From positions 248,001-312,000 of the forward strand of contig NZ_JAGSYD010000002.1 of NCBI RefSeq assembly GCF_025685575.1: 64,000 bases of DNA. The letters are read 5' to 3'. This document shows, in pieces, positions 24,125-32,404 of the stretch. Each line of letters begins with the position of its first letter. Position 1 is the stretch's first letter. The notes under the pieces are model-generated. The model ran no database searches, was not told where the DNA came from, and was given only the letters and a program-made list of their open reading frames with translations. Both the position numbers and the translations under genes were made by a program. The DNA comes from Granulicella cerasi (GTDB lineage: Bacteria; Acidobacteriota; Terriglobia; Terriglobales; Acidobacteriaceae).

Positions 24125-26851
24125 ATGTTTCGTCACAGCCGTTTTGCCGTAGCCCTCTTCGCGTTCATCACCTCTACTCTCCTCGCAGGATGCGGTAGTG
24201 GAGTGGTCCCCTCCAGCGGCACGGCCACTGACGTGCCCATCGCGACGTTGAACACCTCGTCGCAGATCTCTTTCGGCACGGTTGCCGTGGGGCAAACGGG
24301 AACCGCCCAGTCGATCACGCTGACGAACTCCGGCAAGGCGACGCTGGTCATCTCCGGCGTGGTGCTCAACGACACGACAAACTTCAGCATGGCCAACAGC
24401 TGCGGAGCCTCGCTCGCCGCTGGCGCGAGCTGCCAGATAGCAGCTAACTTCAAGCCGTCAACCGCAGCCACGTTCTCCTCGACCATCGTCATCACCGACA
24501 ACAGCAACAACGTGTCCGGCTCGACGCAGACCATCACGCTTACCGGCATCGGTGGCAGCACCACATCCACCGCCCCGGTCGCCGAACTGAGCGCGACCAC
24601 ACCGCTCGACTTCGGTTCCGTCTCTGCGGGGTCCACCGGCACAGCGCAGTCGTTCACGCTCTCCAACACCGGAAACGCCACGCTGAACATCGCAAGCATC
24701 GTCCTCAGCGATACGACGAACTTCACATGGACCAACGCTTGCGGCGCTACACTCGCGGCCGGCGCAAACTGTCAGATCACGGCGAACTTCAAGCCGTCCT
24801 CCACCGGCACCTACACCGCGACCATCACGATCACCGACAACAGCTACAACATCACCGGCTCAACGCAGACGGTGGCGCTCAACGGCGCGGGCACTGCCGC
24901 AATCGTTCCACAGGCCACTCTGAGTCCCACCGCACTTACCTTCCCCGATACCGACGCTGGCGTGACCTCCTCGCCGCTCACCGCCACGCTCACCAACAGC
25001 GGCAACGGCCCGCTCACCATCTCGAACATTGCGAGCACCAACACGGCGAACTTCACGGTGACCAACACCTGCGGCGCTACGCTCGCAGCCGGAGCAAGCT
25101 GCACGCTCTCCATCACCTTTACGCCGACTACCTCAGGCACGAGCTACACGGGCAGCGTCGTCATCACCGACAACGCAGGCAACGTCACCGGGGCAACGCA
25201 GACGCTTTCTCTCGGCGGCAAGGGCACAACGGCTACGGGCGCGGTCCTCACATTGACGCCCTCTTCGCTCACCTTCCCGGCGACCAACGTCGGCTCCAGC
25301 TCGACGCCACAAACGCTGACGCTGACGAACACCAGCTCGACAGCATCGGTCAACATCAGCAGCATTGCCGTCACCGGTGGCGCTACAGCAAGCTCCTTCT
25401 CGCAGACCAATACCTGCGGCACCACGCTTGCGGCCAATGCGTCCTGCACCATCAGCGTTACCTTCAGCCCGACGATCGCAGGCACCTTCCTCGCCTACGT
25501 CACCGTCACCGACACCGCGACGAACTCGCCGCAGACCGCTACGCTGAATGCAACCGGCGCCGCTGCAACGCTCGCACTGTCGTCAAACGCCCTGAACTTC
25601 ACCTCCACGAAGATCGGCACGACGGCCACGCTGAGCACCACGCTCTCCAACACCGGTGCGGCCACGGCGAATCTCTCCAGCATCACGCTTGCAGGCAGTT
25701 CGAACTACGTGAAGTCCACCACCTGCGGCACCACGCTCGCAGGCGGCGCATCCTGCACCCTCTCCGTCGCCTACACTCCCACGTCCACCTCGACGGACAC
25801 GGGTACGATCACCATCACGAGCTCCAACGCCACGAACTCGCCACTCACGGTCTCCATCACCGGCTCTGGCACCAACGCGGCGGTGACGTACAACCTCTAT
25901 GAGCTGCCAGATCCCGGCACCGGCCAGCCTGGCGCTGGCCTGCTCACCGCTGTTTACGGCCTCATCGACAACGCGCAGTCAACGCTCGACATGACGATGT
26001 ACGCCCTGAACGACGCGACCACGCTTTCAAAGCTCGTCTCCGCCTGCGGTCGTGGTGTGAAGGTGCGCGCGGTGCTTGACCAGAACAGCGAAAAGTCGCA
26101 AAACGCAACCTCCTACAGCACGCTGAACTCAACGACCAACTGCGCTGCCGTCTGGGCAAACAAGGCCTTCAGTGTGACCCATGAGAAGAGCCTGGTCGTC
26201 GACAACTCCAAGATGGCGCTCATGAGCCTCAACCTGCAGTCGGCCTACTACAGCACGACGCGTGACTTCGCGATGGTCTACAACGACCCCGCCGATATCG
26301 CCGCCGTAGAGGCCACCTTCAACATGGACTACGCCGCAGGAACGCCGTCTTCTGGCGTCGCGGGAGCCAGCGACTTCAGCTACTCCCCCGGTGCGGGCAC
26401 CGACCTCATCTGGAGCCCGACCACCGCGAAGCAGAAGATGCTCGACATCATCAACAACGCCACCACGACGCTGGTCATTGAAGCGGAAGAGCTCACGAAC
26501 TCCGCCAGTTACATCACCAGCGCCGTAACCTCGGCGTGCTCGCGCGGAGTCACCGTCAAGATCATCGTCGAGAACGTGAGCCACGCTTACGACACGCAGA
26601 TGACCGCGCTCAAGAGCGGCGGGTGTGCCCCGCGTCAGTACACCTCCAGCTCAGGCTTCTACGTCCACGCTAAGGCTGTCGTAGCCGACTACGGGCTGCC
26701 CACGCAGACCGTCTACCTCGGTTCGATCAACTACTCGAACGCCTCCATGACCGCGAACCGCGAGCTTGGCATGAACATCTCCGATCAAGCCAGCGTCACG
26801 ATTCTGTACAACACCATGACTACCGACTGGAACGGCGCGGCAATTTACTAG
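24125..26851 (+). CDS. Lipoprotein with five Ig-like (choice-of-anchor D) repeats and a phospholipase D domain
   Basis: A protein of 908 residues. A lipobox (L20-A-G-C23) marks it as a lipoprotein. Residues about 44-585 hold five repeats of roughly 105 residues, each with an FGTVAVG-type start, a TLTNSG strand and a Cys pair (as in TNTCGATLAAGASC), followed by F.P...G. These are choice-of-anchor D/ASH-like domains. Residues about 590-908 are a phospholipase D domain with two complete HKD motifs: H686/K688/D693 and H848/K850/D855. The PLD half also has LDMTMYALND and SINYSNASMTANRELG, as in PLD-type nucleases and lipases. The result would be a catalytic head on a stalk at the cell surface. Substrate unknown. 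Confidence 0.82.
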   Translation: MFRHSRFAVALFAFITSTLLAGCGSGVVPSSGTATDVPIATLNTSSQISFGTVAVGQTGTAQSITLTNSGKATLVISGVVLNDTTNFSMANSCGASLAAGASCQIAANFKPSTAATFSSTIVITDNSNNVSGSTQTITLTGIGGSTTSTAPVAELSATTPLDFGSVSAGSTGTAQSFTLSNTGNATLNIASIVLSDTTNFTWTNACGATLAAGANCQITANFKPSSTGTYTATITITDNSYNITGSTQTVALNGAGTAAIVPQATLSPTALTFPDTDAGVTSSPLTATLTNSGNGPLTISNIASTNTANFTVTNTCGATLAAGASCTLSITFTPTTSGTSYTGSVVITDNAGNVTGATQTLSLGGKGTTATGAVLTLTPSSLTFPATNVGSSSTPQTLTLTNTSSTASVNISSIAVTGGATASSFSQTNTCGTTLAANASCTISVTFSPTIAGTFLAYVTVTDTATNSPQTATLNATGAAATLALSSNALNFTSTKIGTTATLSTTLSNTGAATANLSSITLAGSSNYVKSTTCGTTLAGGASCTLSVAYTPTSTSTDTGTITITSSNATNSPLTVSITGSGTNAAVTYNLYELPDPGTGQPGAGLLTAVYGLIDNAQSTLDMTMYALNDATTLSKLVSACGRGVKVRAVLDQNSEKSQNATSYSTLNSTTNCAAVWANKAFSVTHEKSLVVDNSKMALMSLNLQSAYYSTTRDFAMVYNDPADIAAVEATFNMDYAAGTPSSGVAGASDFSYSPGAGTDLIWSPTTAKQKMLDIINNATTTLVIEAEELTNSASYITSAVTSACSRGVTVKIIVENVSHAYDTQMTALKSGGCAPRQYTSSSGFYVHAKAVVADYGLPTQTVYLGSINYSNASMTANRELGMNISDQASVTILYNTMTTDWNGAAIY

Positions 26852-26905
26852 CCGAACTTGATATCCTCTCTAACGACAGCAAGTCCCGAGGAGTTTTACC
26901 GCACC

Positions 26906-27682
26906 ATGATCAATCTCGAAGGCAAAGTCGCCGTTGTGTTCGGCGTCGCCAACAAGCGCTCCATCGCTTACTCCATTTGCGAGAAGCTCGCTACCGCAGG
27001 CGCGACGCTCGTCATCAGCTATCAGTCCGAGCGCCTACGTAAGGACTCCGAAGAGCTCCTCGCCTCGCTCGGCCAGGCGGAGAAGGGCCTGCTCGTGCAG
27101 TGCGATGTCGCCGACGACGCGCAGATTGACGCAGCCTTCGAACAAATCGCAGCGCGCTTCCCCGTCGTCCACACGCTCGTGCACTCCATTGGTTTCGCTC
27201 CGGCTGACGCCATCAAGAACGACTTCCTGCTGACCAAGCGCGAAGACTTCAAGATCGCCCACGACATCAGCGTCTACTCCTTCATCGCGCTCGCACGCGC
27301 TGTGGCTCCGCTGATGACCGAAGGCGGCTCGCTGCTCACGCTCACCTACTACGGTGCAGACAAGGTCTTCCCAAACTACAACGTGATGGGCGTCGCGAAG
27401 GCTGGCCTCGAAGCTTCAGTGCGTTACCTCGCGGCATCGCTTGGCACCAAGAACATCCGCGTCAACGGCATCTCCGCTGGCCCCATCAAGACGCTCGCCG
27501 CACGCGGCATCGGCGACTTCACCACGATCCTCGATGAAGTCACCAAGCGCGCACCGCTGCACCGCAACGTCGAGCAGGCAGAGGTCGCCAACACGGCGCT
27601 CTTCCTCTCAAGCGATCTCGCCAGCGGCATCACCGGCGAAATCACCTTCGTCGATTGCGGCTTCAACGTCACCGGCATCTAG
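26906..27682 (+). CDS. fabI: Enoyl-[acyl-carrier-protein] reductase (NADH)
   Basis: An SDR-fold enzyme of 258 residues performing the last step of each fatty-acid elongation cycle. Family marks: VAVVFGVANKRSIAYSIC (FabI-type nucleotide loop), HSIGFAP, and the Tyr-x6-Lys active site in NYNVMGVAKAGLEAS, preceded by TYYGADKVFP. SAGPIKTLAARGI and EITFVDCGFNV follow. The loop and spacing separate it from FabG and from FabL/FabV. GAGGAG lies 12 bases before the ATG at 26906; the 16-residue upstream extension is not supported. A terminator follows. Confidence 0.96.
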   Translation: MINLEGKVAVVFGVANKRSIAYSICEKLATAGATLVISYQSERLRKDSEELLASLGQAEKGLLVQCDVADDAQIDAAFEQIAARFPVVHTLVHSIGFAPADAIKNDFLLTKREDFKIAHDISVYSFIALARAVAPLMTEGGSLLTLTYYGADKVFPNYNVMGVAKAGLEASVRYLAASLGTKNIRVNGISAGPIKTLAARGIGDFTTILDEVTKRAPLHRNVEQAEVANTALFLSSDLASGITGEITFVDCGFNVTGI

Positions 27683-27706
27683 CTCCACACATCTCAGCGC
27701 ACCACC

Positions 27707-27742
27707 AAGGCCGTCCTCTTCGGAGCGACGGCCTTGTTCTTT
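27707..27742 (+). terminator. Terminator after fabI
   Basis: A 9-bp perfect stem (AAGGCCGTC at 27707-27715, GACGGCCTT at 27727-27735) followed by GTTCTTT, 24 bases after the fabI stop. Confidence 0.75.
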
Positions 27743-27765
27743 ACCTGCGATATGCTGCAAACAAG

Positions 27766-29034
27766 ATGACTCTTCGCCGCGCCCTCACGCTCGCACTCGT
27801 CGTTGCCTCCTCTTCAGCCTTCGCGCAACAGCCCATCGTGCTGCACGCTGCGCATCTGCTCGACGTCGCCGACGGCAAACTCCTCACTCCCGGCGAAGTG
27901 CTCGTCGAAGGCGAACGCATCAAGGAAGCAGGCGCGCACGTCACGCATCCTGCGAATGCCAGGACGATCGACCTCGGCAACAGCACGCTGATGCCCGGCC
28001 TCATCGACGCACATACGCACCTCTTCCTGCATCCCGGTAACGAAGGCCTACAGACAGTCGAAGAGTCGATCCCGCAGCGCACACTCACTGCGGCCGCTGC
28101 TGCGAAAGCTGACCTCCTCGCGGGCTTCACCGCGGAGCGCGACATGGGCACCGAAGGCGCGAAGTGCGCCGACGTGGCCGTGCGCAATGCCATCAATCAC
28201 GGCGAGATCCCCGGCCCACGCATGCGAGTCTCGTGCAACGCCATCGACATCCTCGGCGGCCACGAAGACGCCATCGGCTTCAACCCCGAACAGCATGTGC
28301 TCTCGAACGCCGACTTCGCCAACAACGAAGCCGAGCTCATCCCGCTTATGCGCGAGCAGCACAAAGAAGGCTCCGACTTCTTCAAGCTCTACGAGACCGG
28401 CAAGGACTCTCTCGTCGGCGATGAGTTCCACTCGCCGTATCAGTACACCGAAGCAGAGCTCGCCGCCGCTGTTGCCGAAGCGCATCGCATGGGCACGACC
28501 GTCGGCGTGCACTGCACCAGCGACCCCGGCGCGCTCTACGCCGCCAGAGCAGGCGTCGCGTCCATCGACCACGCCGACCAGCTTTCGCCCGAGACCATGA
28601 AGCTTATGCGTGAGAAGAACATCTTCGCCGTGCCCACCTTCGCGGTTGTCGAATACTTCGCCGCGCACGCCGAGAAGCCCGCCTCCGCCGCGCGTCTCAA
28701 GGCGATGGACGCCTATCACCGCGAGCAGTTCAAGAAGCAACTCGCCGCAGGTGTTCCCTTTGCGGTCGGCTCCGATGTTGGCCCCTTCCCGCACGGCACG
28801 CAGGCGCGCGAGTACGAACTGATGGCCGAGTACGGCATGACAAACGCGCAGGTGCTGCACGCGGGCCTCATCAATGGCGCCAAGCTCCTCGGCTGGGCCG
28901 ACAGCATCGGCCAACTCAAGCCGGGCTTCTACGCCGACATCATCGCCGTCCCCGGCGATCCGCTCACGAACATCCACGTCCTCACCACACCCACCTTCGT
29001 AATGAAGAACGGCGACGTCATCCGCGATAAATAA
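27766..29034 (+). CDS. Secreted metal-dependent amidohydrolase (imidazolonepropionase/prolidase-like)
   Basis: A protein of 422 residues with a signal peptide (about 1-20, ending SAFAQ). Amidohydrolase metal-site motifs: LMPGLIDAHTHLFLHP (HxH), DFFKLYETG (candidate carboxylated Lys), VGVHCTSDPG and ASIDHADQL (two more His) and FAVGSDVGPFP (Asp). The last 50 residues form the composite beta-sandwich (GFYADIIAVPGDPL). Secreted members in Acidobacteriota are annotated as imidazolonepropionase- or Xaa-Pro-dipeptidase-like; the substrate cannot be assigned. The upstream extension of the frame to 27655 overlaps the fabI 3' end and was rejected. A short dispersed repeat begins at its stop codon. Confidence 0.88.
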   Translation: MTLRRALTLALVVASSSAFAQQPIVLHAAHLLDVADGKLLTPGEVLVEGERIKEAGAHVTHPANARTIDLGNSTLMPGLIDAHTHLFLHPGNEGLQTVEESIPQRTLTAAAAAKADLLAGFTAERDMGTEGAKCADVAVRNAINHGEIPGPRMRVSCNAIDILGGHEDAIGFNPEQHVLSNADFANNEAELIPLMREQHKEGSDFFKLYETGKDSLVGDEFHSPYQYTEAELAAAVAEAHRMGTTVGVHCTSDPGALYAARAGVASIDHADQLSPETMKLMREKNIFAVPTFAVVEYFAAHAEKPASAARLKAMDAYHREQFKKQLAAGVPFAVGSDVGPFPHGTQAREYELMAEYGMTNAQVLHAGLINGAKLLGWADSIGQLKPGFYADIIAVPGDPLTNIHVLTTPTFVMKNGDVIRDK

Positions 29035-29095
29035 CTGACATTCTGACTTACAGGCACGCTGACAGCCTGAATGGATCACACAACGTCAGCGTGCC
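29034..29095. repeat. Short intergenic repeat element, copy A
   Basis: Directly at the amidohydrolase stop lies ACTGACATTCTGA, repeated 24 bases on as CTGACAGCCTGA. An 11-bp perfect inverted repeat, GGCACGCTGAC (29053-29063) and GTCAGCGTGCC (29085-29095), overlaps it. The first 13 bases are identical to those of the element at 44558, and the 24-base period of the CTGACAnnCTG units is also the same. It lies between convergent genes and could act as a bidirectional terminator, but lacks a T run. Confidence 0.6.
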
Positions 29096-29113
29096 GCAAA
29101 GAAAGGGTTGAGC

Positions 29114-30925
29114 CTAAACGCCAGCCTTTTCGCTCAGCTCTGCCCAACGTTCGTAGATCGCATCGTGCTCGGCCTGCGCGGCTTCCAGCTCCGCCAACGC
29201 AGTCGTCAGCTTCGCCGCGTCGGTCGCCACCGCGGGATCTTCCACCGCGCCGCGCGCCTTGTCCAGGCGCTCATCGGCCGCTTCCACCTTCGCTTCAATG
29301 CCATCGAACTCGCGTTGCTCCATGTACGAGAGCTTCTTCTTCGAGCTGCTTGCCGCAGGCTTTGCCGAGGCTTCCTTCGGCAGATCGCCGCTCTGCGTGC
29401 CGGTCAACTCGCCGCTGCGTTCCTTCCACTCTTCCCACTGCATGTAGTCCGCAAAGACCTGCGCCTTGCCCTTACCATCCAGACCCAGCACCGTGTTCGA
29501 GACGCGATCGAGCAGATAGCGATCATGCGTCACCAATACGAGCGCGCCCTTAAACTCCAGCAACGCCTCTTCGAGAATCTCGAGCGTCGGGATATCAAGG
29601 TCGTTCGTCGGTTCATCAAGCACCAGCACATCCGCAAGCTCGAGCATCAACTTCGCCAGCAACACGCGCGCACGCTCGCCACCGCTCAAGCGCGCCACAG
29701 GCTGGTTCAACTGCTCGCCGGTGAACAAAAACTTCGCCGCATAGCTCGCAACATGCACCACCGCGCCCTGATACACCACACCATCGGAATCCGGTGCGAG
29801 CGCACGACGCAACGTCAACGACTCGTCAATCTCGCGGCGCTGCGAGAAGTACACTACGCGCAGATTCGCCGCACGCTTCACCGTGCCAGCGTTTACGGCA
29901 AGCTCGCCGGTCATCGCGCGCAAGATCGTCGTCTTCCCCGAGCCATTCGGCCCGACCAGCCCAAGCTTCATGCCGTTGGACAAGCCAAACGTCAGTCCTT
30001 CGACAATCTTCTTGTCACCCAGCGTGATGTTCACGCCCTCGAACTCAACGAGTCGCTTCGTCTGGCGATCCGTGGCATCGAACGCAATGCCTGCGCTCGA
30101 TGTGCGCGTGCGCGAGTCCACCTCTGCGAGTTTGCCGATCAACTCATGTGCGTTGTCGATGCGCGCCTTGGCTTTTGTCGCACGCGCCTTCGGTCCGCGA
30201 CGGAGCCACTCGATCTCCGTCTTGACGCGGTTGCGCAAGCCTTCCTGCATCTTCGACTGCGCTTCCATGTACTGCTCGCGGCCTTCGAGAAACTTCGAGT
30301 ATCCGCCACGCACGCGCAGCAGCCCCTCGGCGTACACGCGGCTCAACTCGATGATGTCCTTTGCCACGTTCTCGAGAAAGTAGCGATCGTGCGAAATCAC
30401 GACGACGGCCATGTTGCTCGTCTTCAACACGCCTTCAAGCCACTCGATGCCTTCAAGGTCAAGATGGTTCGTCGGCTCGTCGAGCAGCATCACGTCAGGC
30501 GCAACAGCCATCGCTTCTACGATCGCAAGACGCTTGCGCCAGCCACCGCTCAGCGTCGCCGCCTCTGCGGTGAACTCGTCAAAACCCGCACGGCCCAGCG
30601 TCTCGCGCAAACGCTGCTCGCGCTCTTCGCTGGGCACATCGGCTTCGGCCAGCGCGCGCTCAACCACCTGGCGAACACTCTTGCCTGCGGCATACTCCGA
30701 GATCTGGCGAACGTACGCGACACGCGCACGCTTGCGGCGCGACACATCACCGCTGTCCGGCTCCATCTCACCGCCGAGCACAGCCAGCAGCGTCGACTTT
30801 CCGGCACCGTTCGGGCCGATCAGGCCAATGCGATCGCCATCCGAAACGGTGAACGAAACATCGGAAAACAGGGGCGTGGCCCCGAACTTCTTACTTACAC
30901 TCTGGGCGCTGAGAATGGGAGGCAT
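29114..30925 (-). CDS. uup: ABC-F family ATPase (Uup-like)
   Basis: A cytosolic protein of 603 residues with two ABC domains and no membrane segments. Domain 1: GPNGAGKST, LSGGWRKRLAIVEA and LLDEPTNHLD. Domain 2: GPNGSGKTT, LSGGERARVLLAKL and VLDEPTNDLD. Between them is the ABC-F linker with its basic RGPKARATKAKARID stretch, which in this family reaches the ribosomal E/P site. Residues about 520-603 form a Lys/Ala-rich segment and then a coiled coil, as in Uup. ABC-F proteins act in translation or ribosome-associated quality control; Uup affects transposon excision in Escherichia coli. Resistance ABC-F proteins have longer linkers. It follows the CLC gene by 20 bases on the same strand and may be co-transcribed with it. 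Confidence 0.88.
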   Translation of the reverse strand: MPPILSAQSVSKKFGATPLFSDVSFTVSDGDRIGLIGPNGAGKSTLLAVLGGEMEPDSGDVSRRKRARVAYVRQISEYAAGKSVRQVVERALAEADVPSEEREQRLRETLGRAGFDEFTAEAATLSGGWRKRLAIVEAMAVAPDVMLLDEPTNHLDLEGIEWLEGVLKTSNMAVVVISHDRYFLENVAKDIIELSRVYAEGLLRVRGGYSKFLEGREQYMEAQSKMQEGLRNRVKTEIEWLRRGPKARATKAKARIDNAHELIGKLAEVDSRTRTSSAGIAFDATDRQTKRLVEFEGVNITLGDKKIVEGLTFGLSNGMKLGLVGPNGSGKTTILRAMTGELAVNAGTVKRAANLRVVYFSQRREIDESLTLRRALAPDSDGVVYQGAVVHVASYAAKFLFTGEQLNQPVARLSGGERARVLLAKLMLELADVLVLDEPTNDLDIPTLEILEEALLEFKGALVLVTHDRYLLDRVSNTVLGLDGKGKAQVFADYMQWEEWKERSGELTGTQSGDLPKEASAKPAASSSKKKLSYMEQREFDGIEAKVEAADERLDKARGAVEDPAVATDAAKLTTALAELEAAQAEHDAIYERWAELSEKAGV

Positions 30926-30945
30926 ACATCTCTAGTCTACCGGCT

Positions 30946-32226
30946 TTATTCTTCGGCCTTCGCAGCAAGCGCCTCCGGCAACTGCTTGCCCACGCCAGCA
31001 CGCTGCGCGTGGTAGATGCCTGCACGTCCGGAGAAGAGATACGCGCCCACGCAAGCGATCGCCGCGAACGCTCCAGCGTCAGCACCGAACAACTCCACAG
31101 CCATCAACGCCGAGGCGATCGGCGTGTTCGCCGCGCCCGCAAATACGGCGACAAAGCCCATGCCTGCCAGCAGAGATACAGGAAGCGGCAGCACATGCGA
31201 GAGCGCGTTGCCCAACGTCGCGCCAATGTAAAACAGCGGTGTCACTTCTCCGCCTTTGAAGCCCGTACCGAGCGTCAGCGAGGTGAACAGCGACTTCGCC
31301 ATGAAGTCCCACGGATGCACCTGGTGCAAGAAAGACTCCTGAATGACCGGCACGCCGAGGCCGATGTAGCGCGTCGTTCCCAACGCGAACACGGCGCAGC
31401 TCACAATGGCTCCGCCGAGGAACGGTCGCAGCTCGGGACGCGTGATGTGCTTCTTCGCAAACGCCGAGATCGCGTGTGTCGTGCGCGCGAAGAACATTGC
31501 CATCAACCCGAACACAGCGCCTGCAGCCATCGCCATCAGCAGATTGCTCGCCGCCAGCGCAGGTACCTCGTCCACTTTGTAGATCGTGTGACCCATGTGC
31601 ACGAGCTGCAGCAAGTGATGCGTTGTAAGGTCGCCGACGAAGGCCGCGAGGAAACATGGAGCAATCGCGTCATAGGACACCGCGCCAACCGCCAGCACTT
31701 CCAGACCGAAGATCGCGCCCGCTAGCGGCGTTCCAAACACTGACGCAAAACCCGCGGAAATGCCCGCCATCAGCAACACGCGACGCCCCGCTGCATTCAA
31801 GCCCAGCGGTCGTGCAAGCTGATCAGCCAACGACGCGCCGGTCTGGATCGCCGTGCCTTCGCGACCGGCAGAGCCGCCAAAGAGATGCGTCAGGAACGTG
31901 CCGATCAAAATGAACGGCGTCATGCGCAGCTTGATCGTGCGCTTCGGATCATGCACCTCGTCGATGATGAGGTTGTTCCCAGCTTCAACGTCTTTGCCGA
32001 AGTGCTTGTACAGCAACCCCACGCACAGCCCCACCGGTGCCAGCAGCCAGATCATCCAGCGATGCGCTTCGCGGATCGCTGTCGCCACGTTCAGCGACCA
32101 CAGCAACAGCGCAGAGGCCGCGCCAGCCATCAAGCCCACGGCGATCGCTACGGGCGTCCAACGAAAAAGCTCCCACGCCAGTGCAAACTGCGAAGGCTTC
32201 ACCTGAGTTGTTTGATCTTGAGACAC
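30946..32226 (-). CDS. eriC: CLC-F type fluoride/proton antiporter
   Basis: An integral membrane protein of 426 residues of the CLC family, about 10-12 hydrophobic helices. The gating-glutamate motif is G121-R-E123-G-T. Instead of the chloride-type GSGIP it has GNNLI at 83-87, and residues 325-332 read GGEVTPLF where Cl- types have a GGIFAP-like block. To my knowledge these changes mark the fluoride-exporting CLC-F clade, in which a Glu equivalent to E327 is important. The start is GTG 32226 with GGAGGAA just upstream. Right before it sits a fluoride riboswitch, which independently supports fluoride export. ABC-F follows on the same strand. Confidence 0.88.
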   Translation of the reverse strand: MSQDQTTQVKPSQFALAWELFRWTPVAIAVGLMAGAASALLLWSLNVATAIREAHRWMIWLLAPVGLCVGLLYKHFGKDVEAGNNLIIDEVHDPKRTIKLRMTPFILIGTFLTHLFGGSAGREGTAIQTGASLADQLARPLGLNAAGRRVLLMAGISAGFASVFGTPLAGAIFGLEVLAVGAVSYDAIAPCFLAAFVGDLTTHHLLQLVHMGHTIYKVDEVPALAASNLLMAMAAGAVFGLMAMFFARTTHAISAFAKKHITRPELRPFLGGAIVSCAVFALGTTRYIGLGVPVIQESFLHQVHPWDFMAKSLFTSLTLGTGFKGGEVTPLFYIGATLGNALSHVLPLPVSLLAGMGFVAVFAGAANTPIASALMAVELFGADAGAFAAIACVGAYLFSGRAGIYHAQRAGVGKQLPEALAAKAEE

Positions 32227-32227
32227 A

Positions 32228-32322
32228 CTTCCTCCTACGAGTAGAAATTCGTAGGAGTCATCAGCGTCCGAGTCTTCTTCGCAAACACTCGGAGCGGTTA
32301 GAGGCGGAACCCCATCGCCTTC
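32228..32322 (-). promoter_or_regulatory. Fluoride riboswitch (crcB motif) with ribosome-site-sequestering platform
   Basis: Read on the minus strand, the aptamer runs from 32322 to 32251. It begins with GGCGATGGGGTTCCGCC, continues with TAAC and a 6-bp stem CCGAGT/ACTCGG, and ends with GCTGATGACTCCTAC. These are the conserved blocks of the crcB RNA, and GGGGU (32313-32309) can form the expected pseudoknot with ACUCC (32258-32254). The expression platform is a 9-bp hairpin: CTCCTACGA (32257-32249) pairs with TCGTAGGAG (32240-32232), which contains the start of the GGAGGAA ribosome site of the CLC gene. Fluoride should free the site, giving a translational ON switch. Confidence 0.93.
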
Positions 32323-32361
32323 TGGATTACCTCCAGCTTACCCCAGCCAGGCACCAACGAC

Positions 32362-32388
32362 AAAGGCCGCCTCTCTCGAAGCGGCCCT
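32362..32388 (-). terminator. Probable terminator after mreB
   Basis: A 6-bp stem GGCCGC/GCGGCC (32365-32370 with 32381-32386) within a slightly longer imperfect pairing, 19 bases beyond the mreB stop, with CCTTTG on the minus strand. Modest strength. It would insulate the riboswitch unit from mreB transcription. Confidence 0.5.
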
Positions 32389-32404
32389 CATGGTTATTAA
32401 GTGC

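Noticed and set aside
24727-25902. Long open frame (391 codons) on the plus strand inside the Ig-repeat lipoprotein
   Set aside because: It is an out-of-frame shadow rich in His/Arg, produced by the repeated codons of the true 908-residue frame.
29108-31015. 635-codon plus-strand open frame opposite the ABC-F gene
   Set aside because: The minus strand encodes an intact ABC-F protein with all Walker and signature motifs; the plus frame is Arg/His-rich antisense shadow.
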